From NCBI GenBank assembly GCA_030849075.1, contig JASAOO010003120.1, positions 1 through 23,343 of the forward strand: 23,343 bases of DNA, in the 5' to 3' direction. The translations under genes and the position numbers were made by a program. Source of the stretch: Zelonia costaricensis (taxonomy: Eukaryota > Euglenozoa > Kinetoplastea > Trypanosomatida > Trypanosomatidae). Shown here piece by piece: positions 17,610 through 23,343 of this stretch. The notes under the pieces are model-generated. The model searched no databases, had not been told where the DNA came from, and saw nothing but the letters and a program-made list of their open reading frames with translations. How positions within the stretch are numbered: position 1 is the stretch's first letter; every line of letters begins with the position of its first letter.

Positions 17610-18151
17610 CCAACGTGTTGCACATAACACCTGAACAAAGCAGCTCGAGAATACCGCAGCGCCATCTCCGCTCCGTTTCACCCCCCGTTTTTCTGCCTCC
17701 GGTTGCCGCCTACACGCCGCACGCTGACGCTCCTGTCCACCTCCGTGTATTACACCGTGGCACTCGCTCGATTCGCTTTCGCATATCAAGTAAGCATCGG
17801 CCCCCCACCCCCCTGTTGACCAGCACCACCCTTCTCTCACGTTTTTGTTTCCGCATTGGTCCCCTCCCCCCTCTCCTGCCGGTGCCTCCACTTTTTTTTT
17901 CTCCACCTTCCGTTTTCACGCCCGCCTGTCGGTTCCCTGCTTCCTCGGGTAGCAGCAGGCTGTGGATCGCCCCGCTCTGTGAGACTCCCCGCCCCTACGC
18001 CGTCTAGTGCTTCATCGGGTGACCTGGCCGCCAGAAGGCCACACGACCCGCAAGCAGAGCGCATTCGTGTCCGAGTGTCTGTCCGTTAGTGTCCGTGTGT
18101 CTGCTGTCGTGTATCCCTCTTCCTTATTACGGAGCCGTGCCTCATTCGCTG

Positions 18152-18182
18152 CTCTCCGCCTTTCCCTTCTTCCTCTGTGCAG
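18152..18182 (+). promoter_or_regulatory. Polypyrimidine tract and candidate splice acceptor (AG 18181-18182)
   Basis: A C/T tract (about 18152-18176) is followed by the first AG at 18181-18182. No ATG occurs between this AG and the start at 18727, which would give a 5' UTR of about 544 nt. Alternatives are AG 17951-17952 after a T-rich tract, and AG 18450-18451 after TTTCTTCGC, which would give about 275 nt. Confidence 0.45.
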
Positions 18183-18293
18183 CCTTCAAGTTGGTTGGCT
18201 TTCACCTCCCCCCTCCCTTTCCCTCCGCTCGTCGCCCCTCCCAGCCGGCATACCTCGGCCAGCCCTGCGTCACTGTCGACACGAGCGCCCCAT

Positions 18294-18329
18294 ACACACA
18301 CACACACACGCACACACACACACACACAC
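18294..18329 (+). repeat. (CA)n microsatellite, interrupted once
   Basis: CA array with one CG step, about 400 nt before the start at 18727 and probably in the 5' UTR. Confidence 0.92.
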
Positions 18330-18726
18330 GCCTCTCCCTCTCTCGCTCTCCCTCGGCCTGCGCCCTCACGTGCTCTTGATACACCACCGGAGAGTCGGTC
18401 CGCCGTTGTGCACTGCTCTCTGCCTGCTTCTCCGCTTCCGTTTCTTCGCAGCCTCCCCGCCCCGCCCTCCCTCCCTCCCTCCCTAGGTAACCCGACTTCC
18501 CCCTCAGTCCCTCTCTTTCCGCCCCCCTCCCCCTCTCCCCCTTTCTCATCGACTTGACTTCTCTCCCCCCCCTCCCTTCCCCACTTTCACCTCTCCCACC
18601 CTTTTGACATTGTCGAGGCGCACCTTCGTGTGTGACTTCGTTTGTGTTCTCGAGTACCTCTTTCTCCCTTTTCCTTTTCTACGCATTGACTGTTGCCTGC
18701 CCCTACGACCACCGCCATCTCTCACC

Positions 18727-20361
18727 ATGGTCTCGGACAACAACAACAACAACAGCGGCCGGTCGCCGTTCCCGGACGATGACGCCGTGCACCCAATCAA
18801 CCAGCAGCTCGACGGCGATCACCACGACGAGCGCGAGCCCCCGCTTCCGTCCGAGCGGGACGAGAGTCTCGCCGTCGACCCGGAGGGCAACCAAGTCCCT
18901 GGCGAGGAGGGGGAGCAGCAGGAGAACCGCGGCGAAGCCCGCCCCTCCCACGGCAACCGCGAGACGCTCACGTCCGACATGGGGCGTCAGTCGGAGACGC
19001 CGACGGAGCGCTACCAGAAGCGCGCCGCCCAGGCGTCGAATGTGTGGTTCAGCGGTATCCTGAGCGGCCGCAGCTACGCACCACGGCCGAAGCACGTGGA
19101 GCAGGCGGAGCTCACCGAGGATGAGAAGGAGGCGCTGCTGCGCGAGCGCACCTTCACGATTCCGCGCGGCTACAAGTACTACACGGCCGACCTCCCCGCG
19201 GTGCTGAGCCCCGTGCCGCAGGACGGCCTCCGCACGGCCGTCATTGTTCACATTGTTTTCTTCTTCATCGCCTTCGTCCTCACGCTGGCCTCGGCGTGCC
19301 CGATCCCGTGGTACCGCGGCAAGAACGTCACGGCGCGCGGTGTGAACTACAACAAACGCACCTTCACCCTGTGGAAGGCCTCCGGCGGCGCCTACCCCGA
19401 GGTCTCTGTCCGCACCATGAAAAACTGCCCAATTGAGAAGCAGTTCTACCAGACCATCGCCACATCCACGATCATCGGCTGCGCCTTCTCGCTCTTTGCC
19501 ATCATCTCCTCAATCATGCGACTGACCGGGCGCAGCGCGTACGGCTGGATCCTTATGCTGAGTTTCCTGGGCTTTGGCTGGACGCTGTGCGGCAACGCCA
19601 TGTCCGTCAGTCTCTTCTACCTCTCCCGCTGCGACGCGCCGCGCTTCTCGAACACGGCCCGCCTCGATGCCGGCTTCGCCCTCACCCTTGTCGCGTGGGT
19701 GTTTCAGCTGGGCGGCCTTCTGAGCATTGTGCTGTCGACGAAGCTGAACGTCGGTCCCGTGCTGCGGGAGCTGCGCGTGATGGACACCGTCTACATGCTC
19801 CTCATCGCGGCCTCGCTCGCTCTCTTCTGCATCGCGAACGCGTCGACGGTGTGGAAGCGCCGCTTCAAGACCAGCCTGGTGGATGTGGTGCGCGTCACGT
19901 ACTGGCACACCGAGCTGATCATGCCCAACGGCACGAACCTCTACTACGGTCGCCGCCACTACCGCTGCGGCGCCTACGGCAAGCGCATGAAGGCCAGCAT
20001 CAGCTTCCTCATCCTCGGCAGCGTCGCGGTCTTCTTGGCTGTCATGCTCGCCATCCCGGCCTTCGTCTCCCGCGGCTGCCGCATTGCCTCGCTCGTCTTC
20101 TCCATCCTGACGCTGGTCTTCATCATCATCTCGTGGGTGACGGCGGTGGCGGTGCGCTACCGCAAGAGCTGCACGGGCCCGGTGGCCGACTCGATGTACG
20201 CCAGCTACCCCGGTGTGCCGTCCGGCATCTTCAACGGCCTGACTGACTTCCCCGGCTACGGCGTGCAGGAGGGCTTGATTCTCGTCATCATCGGCTGGTG
20301 TCTGACACTGCTCGCTGTCATCCTCAACTTCGTCTTCCCGTGGCCGGAGGTGGTGCTGTAG
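18727..20361 (+). CDS. Eight-pass membrane protein: two amastin-like units in tandem
   Basis: The product is 544 aa. Residues 1-165 are hydrophilic, acidic and probably cytosolic, starting with an Asn run. Predicted membrane segments lie at about 170-192, 246-268, 274-300 and 317-338 (unit 1) and 355-376, 425-448, 452-476 and 516-541 (unit 2). Each unit has the amastin layout of TM1, a long loop, two close TMs, a second loop and TM4. Loop 1 of unit 1 carries TFTLWK (T214-L215-W216), like the TLW core of the amastin signature, a later cysteine C234 and an NVT sequon at N200. Unit 2 has an NGT sequon at N401 and a TM8 region (GYGVQEGLILVIIGWCLTLL) like the GAGFGL...W pattern of amastin TM4. Amastins are trypanosomatid surface proteins of unclear biochemical role. 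The start at 18727 is the first in-frame ATG (CACCATGG). The amastin relationship is likely, and the duplication is read by eye. Confidence 0.78.
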   Translation: MVSDNNNNNSGRSPFPDDDAVHPINQQLDGDHHDEREPPLPSERDESLAVDPEGNQVPGEEGEQQENRGEARPSHGNRETLTSDMGRQSETPTERYQKRAAQASNVWFSGILSGRSYAPRPKHVEQAELTEDEKEALLRERTFTIPRGYKYYTADLPAVLSPVPQDGLRTAVIVHIVFFFIAFVLTLASACPIPWYRGKNVTARGVNYNKRTFTLWKASGGAYPEVSVRTMKNCPIEKQFYQTIATSTIIGCAFSLFAIISSIMRLTGRSAYGWILMLSFLGFGWTLCGNAMSVSLFYLSRCDAPRFSNTARLDAGFALTLVAWVFQLGGLLSIVLSTKLNVGPVLRELRVMDTVYMLLIAASLALFCIANASTVWKRRFKTSLVDVVRVTYWHTELIMPNGTNLYYGRRHYRCGAYGKRMKASISFLILGSVAVFLAVMLAIPAFVSRGCRIASLVFSILTLVFIIISWVTAVAVRYRKSCTGPVADSMYASYPGVPSGIFNGLTDFPGYGVQEGLILVIIGWCLTLLAVILNFVFPWPEVVL

Positions 20362-20391
20362 GAGCGACGTTGAGACATGCCCCGTGTTGGT

Positions 20392-20414
20392 GGGGGAGGG
20401 GAGGGGGAGGGGGG
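20392..20414 (+). promoter_or_regulatory. G-quadruplex-type motif just after the stop codon
   Basis: Four G-runs of 5, 4, 5 and 6 bases separated by single A residues, starting 31 nt after the TAG of the eight-pass gene and on the transcript strand. This meets the usual G4 pattern with very short loops. RNA folding and function are inferred. Confidence 0.6.
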
Positions 20415-21176
20415 CATCGGTGTGACGCCACCTCGCGTCTTCTCCTCACCTCCACGTCTCTTCGCGGTCTTATCTCGGTCCCCCACCGACACGACCGCCG
20501 TGTCTGGCATCTCCCCTTTTTTTTTTCGCTGTTGCCTTTGCGTTGTCTGGGGCCAGCCCGTGTCAGTGAATGCCTCTCCGAACTCGGGCACTGAGGATGA
20601 AGGGGGAGGCAAGACAAGAGAAGACCACACGCACCTCTTCTTCTCTTGCTTCTCTCTTGGGCGGTGCGAGTCGGTTGCCCCATCGGTGCACGCGTGTGTG
20701 TGCGTTTGTGAGTGGAGGGGTGGGGAGGGTAGGTGTGGCACGTCTTGTCGCGTCGCTGTCTCTCTCTCTCTCTTGTGCTTCACGTCGGGTATGTCGCGTG
20801 CTTTTCGTGGTGTTTCTGGTCCTCCTCAGCTCTACTCTCCACCTCTCTCTCTTTGTTCGTCTTTTTTGGTGTCCTTTGTTTCCTCTTGTGTGTGCGTGTG
20901 AAGGAAAGAGAAGGGCTTCTGTGTGTTTCGCCGGCCCCTCACTCTAACCGCCCCCCCTCCCTCCCCCCCGTCTTGTTTACCGTTTCCCATGCCCGCCCTG
21001 GGTGCAACAGCGTGCGCGAGGGGGACAACAGAGGCGGGCAGACAGGCGCGTGCCCTCACGCCTGTCTGCGTGAATGCCACCCTTCCCTCTTTCACAACCT
21101 CTCCCTCCCCCCTCTCGGCTTATGCTGACGTTTTTTTTTTGTGTGTTTGGTCCTCTTCTCTCTGTGTGTGAGCTAT

Positions 21177-21220
21177 TGTGTGTGTGTGTGTGTCTGTGTG
21201 TCTGTGTGTTTGTGTGTGTG
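21177..21220 (+). repeat. Imperfect (TG)n array
   Basis: TG-rich array with TC and TT interruptions in the 3' region of the eight-pass gene, preceded by a T-run at about 21130-21140. Confidence 0.85.
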
Positions 21221-21463
21221 GATGCCCCTTTTTTGTCACCTGGAGGGCTCGTCTCGACCGCAGCAGCGAGAGGCGGTAGGGAGCAAAGAGTGTAGGGCAA
21301 GGGGGGGGGCGAGGAGGGGAGGCGCGAGTTGTTGGGAGGTCGAAGTCCTCGGCTGCGTCACGTGCGCAAGGTAACAGTGCGCGACTAAGCAGCTCAGTGA
21401 CGTTGATGGGTGCTGCATCGCGCGCCAATAAGCTGTGCGCCTCGTGACGGCGCCTTGATGCCG

Positions 21464-21491
21464 GTTCCTCGACTCTTCACCTTTCCTCCAG
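21464..21491 (+). promoter_or_regulatory. Orphan polypyrimidine tract with AG (21490-21491)
   Basis: A C/T tract ends in CCAG, like the acceptors upstream of the real genes, and C/T-rich DNA continues after it. The first ATG downstream is at 21585, which opens a low-complexity frame to 22661 that I do not accept as a gene. Confidence 0.35.
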
Positions 21492-22205
21492 CTCACATTG
21501 CCCCGCCGACTTCCCTCTCTCGCTCCCTTCTTCTCCACCCCTCCTCTGTCCTCCTCTTCTTTCGTTTTCCTGTTAGTATCATTGATGGTCTGCCGCTCTT
21601 GCGCACCGTCCACACACGCCGTGAAAGTGGTGGCGGTTGGGCAGGCACGCGACCCCCGTGTGTGTCACCGCTCTGTCGCACACACACACGCACACGCACA
21701 CTTTCAAAACTCCCTCCCAACTACCCATCCCCTCCGCCCCTCCGCCCGCTCTTCATCTGTCTTCTCGTGCCCTTGTTTCACCCGGACCCCACACCGCTGC
21801 ACCTCGACGCGCAACCTTTGCTCTTTGCTCTCCCCCCGTGTTGCACGCTGTCTCGCTACTGTCCGAGCTCGTCCCGCACGCAGGCCTCCTCGATTACCCC
21901 CCGCATCTGCATGCACGAGCGTGGCACGGAAGCGGCGCGGTCCGTCTGCTCTGCGCTCGCATCTCAAGGTGTTCTTCCGTGGCTTCTTGGCGCTTCGCTT
22001 GCAAGCGACATCCCCCCTCCTCGCCTCCTCGCTGCCCCCCCCCTGTCGACTAGCCTCCTCTTTCTCCTCGGCTGATGCACCGCAGCCGCGTGATGCCGCC
22101 CCCTTTTTCTTTCTCTTCTGGAGTTCTTCACCGCAAGCGCGTTTTGTTCTTCTTCTCTGTTCATTCATTCTCAATTACCCCCTGCGCCTTGCGTTGATGT
22201 TCTCC

Positions 22206-22255
22206 GTGTGTGTGTGTGTGTGCGTGTGTGTCGGTGTGTGGGTGTGTGGGTGTGT
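22206..22255 (+). repeat. (TG)n / TG-rich array
   Basis: TG run with GG, CG and TC interruptions in the gene-poor tail. Confidence 0.85.
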
Positions 22256-22334
22256 TTCATCTCTTCCGCCTCCTCTTCATTGCATGTCGGCGGCTGTCGC
22301 CTGCACTCTTTCCTGCTGGTTGACGTGGATATTT

Positions 22335-22336
<2 letters not shown>

Positions 22337-22371
<35 letters not shown>
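22337..22371 (+). repeat. (TG)n microsatellite followed by G-run
   Basis: About seventeen uninterrupted GT units, among the longest perfect dinucleotide arrays in the window, followed by a run of G to about 22377. Confidence 0.93.
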
Positions 22372-22373
<2 letters not shown>

Positions 22374-23343
22374 GGGGTGTCGTTGCCTTCCCCGGCTCGC
22401 TCCTTCCTCTCCCTCCTCTCTCTCCTCCTCCTCCTCTCTCTGTCTTGCATTCCCTCCCCCCTCCTCTCCCCAGCTCGCGCCATCGCGGTCCCCTCGAAGT
22501 GCCGAACTCGATTGTGTTTTTCTTTTACATTTGCGGCTCCGTGGGGACTGCTCACGTGCTCCTTTGTAAATGAGAGCTGTGTCTGCTGGTGCGTGCGTGC
22601 GCAGGCTCGGGGCTGCACGTACACGCACGCAGCGCGTAACACTCACTCAGCACCGCGCTAGGGTGGCTAGACACCCGCGCGCCCCCGGCACTCATGAGAA
22701 CGGAGAGCGAGCCGCCGAAGCAAACGTTTTGCAATACACGCACTGCGGCGAGACAGGAGGGCTGATACGAGTTGGGTGTGTGGGTGGGTGGGTGGGGCAC
22801 GCGTGCACACTTTCGACGAAAGAAGGAAGCAGTGCCTCGCTTTCAGCACCCACACCTTACCCTTTTCCCCCTCCCCTTCTCATCACGCCGTTGCCACTTC
22901 GGCTGCGACAGTGCGCTCGGCAGGCCTTGGCCGTCGGCGCGTGAGGCGCGGCGCTGTGGTTGCAACCCACCTTGAAAGGGGACGAGAAGGAGAAGACGCG
23001 AGAGGAAGAGGAAGCGCTGCAGCCAGTCAAGCAAGGGGGGGCCGTCTGCACAGCCGAAACAGTGCGACGGCGGGGGAGACGGCTGCGCTGAACCCGCGCC
23101 GCATCGCCGAAACCTTCATCTTCGATCCCACGCTCCCCCCTCCCAAACACAGAAGAGCCACACAGACACACGCGCACGCAGGGGTGCAAGCCGTGCCTCG
23201 TGACTCCGGTTAAAAAAGACTGAAGCTGCGGCGGAAGGAGTGCTGCATGAATCATGAAGTGGCCTGCTTCGTTCACTTCGAAATATGCCTTCTTTTTCTC
23301 TCTCTTTGTGGATTGCCTCCTCTACACCCCCATTTTTTGTGTG

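Larger units (their letters stand above)
16426..18726 (+). other. Intergenic region between the two amastin-like genes
   Basis: About 2.3 kb. TG-rich arrays lie at 16484-16504 and 16901-16944 (with an N at 16928), and G-runs lie near 17117-17125 and 17354-17363. Then (CA)n arrays lie at 17574-17603 and 18294-18329, with strong C/T tracts from 17880 onward. The change from G/T-rich to C/A-rich composition at about 17.4-17.5 kb probably separates the 3' UTR from the next 5' UTR. No coding sequence is supported. Confidence 0.7.
20362..23343 (+). other. Gene-poor 3 kb tail
   Basis: No convincing coding region. The first part (to about 21460) is probably the 3' UTR of the eight-pass gene, with a G-quadruplex-type motif, T-runs and a long TG array. 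The region 21460-22200 is pyrimidine-rich with a splice-acceptor-like AG and CA repeats, as upstream of real genes, but it leads only into TG arrays (22206-22255, 22337-22371). The stretch 22560-23260 is of mixed composition with no recognisable protein and could hold a degenerate retroposon of the SIDER type, which I cannot confirm. A C/T tract near the end (about 23288-23325) may serve a gene beyond the window. Confidence 0.6.

Noticed and set aside
21585..22661. 358-codon open frame as a protein gene
   Set aside because: Low complexity, repeat-derived Cys-Val runs, mixed third-position usage and no family resemblance. Kept only as a finding to test.

Overview
This window looks like nuclear DNA of a GC-rich trypanosomatid, most likely Leishmania or a close relative in the Leishmaniinae. 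Six intron-free protein genes all lie on the + strand. They have strongly G/C-ending codons and are separated by 1-3 kb of pyrimidine-rich, microsatellite-rich DNA. Each gene is preceded by a polypyrimidine tract followed by an AG, as expected for spliced-leader trans-splicing of a polycistronic transcript. Two adjacent genes encode amastin-like membrane proteins, a family restricted to trypanosomatids. I see no strand switch, promoter, tRNA, rRNA, CRISPR array or transposase. The window is the interior of one directional gene cluster. It contains two ambiguous bases (N at 4085 and 16928). Family calls come from reading motifs, with no database search.

Layout: 540-3260, a putatively N-myristoylated ATP-grasp ligase-like protein with a coiled-coil tail. 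5807-6379, a short gluconokinase ending in a possible glycosomal signal (SSL). 7941-10622, a large Cys-rich UBR7-like protein with a ubiquitin-like N-terminus, a UBR box and a PHD-like finger. 11721-13610, a WD40 protein matching CFAP52/WDR16, a ciliary doublet-microtubule protein. 15649-16425, a four-pass amastin-like protein. 18727-20361, an eight-pass protein that reads as two amastin-like units in tandem. The last 3 kb (20362-23343) holds no convincing gene.

The genes do not form a metabolic operon. Neighbours in trypanosomatid clusters are usually functionally unrelated, and expression is set after transcription through UTRs. The two amastin-like genes are the only obvious functional pair. 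In all six genes the chosen start is the first in-frame ATG after the preceding in-frame stop. No other ATG was found between the nearest plausible splice acceptor and that start.

The non-coding DNA has a clear polarity on the + strand. (CA)n and C-rich tracts lie before coding regions, and (TG)n and G-runs lie after them. The switch between the two probably marks each 3' UTR / 5' UTR boundary. Other points of interest are the double amastin-like gene, the UBL-UBR-PHD architecture, an insertion in the ATP-grasp catalytic hairpin, an AUUUA cluster in a 3' UTR, a G-quadruplex-type motif just after a stop codon, and an orphan splice-acceptor region near 21.5 kb.
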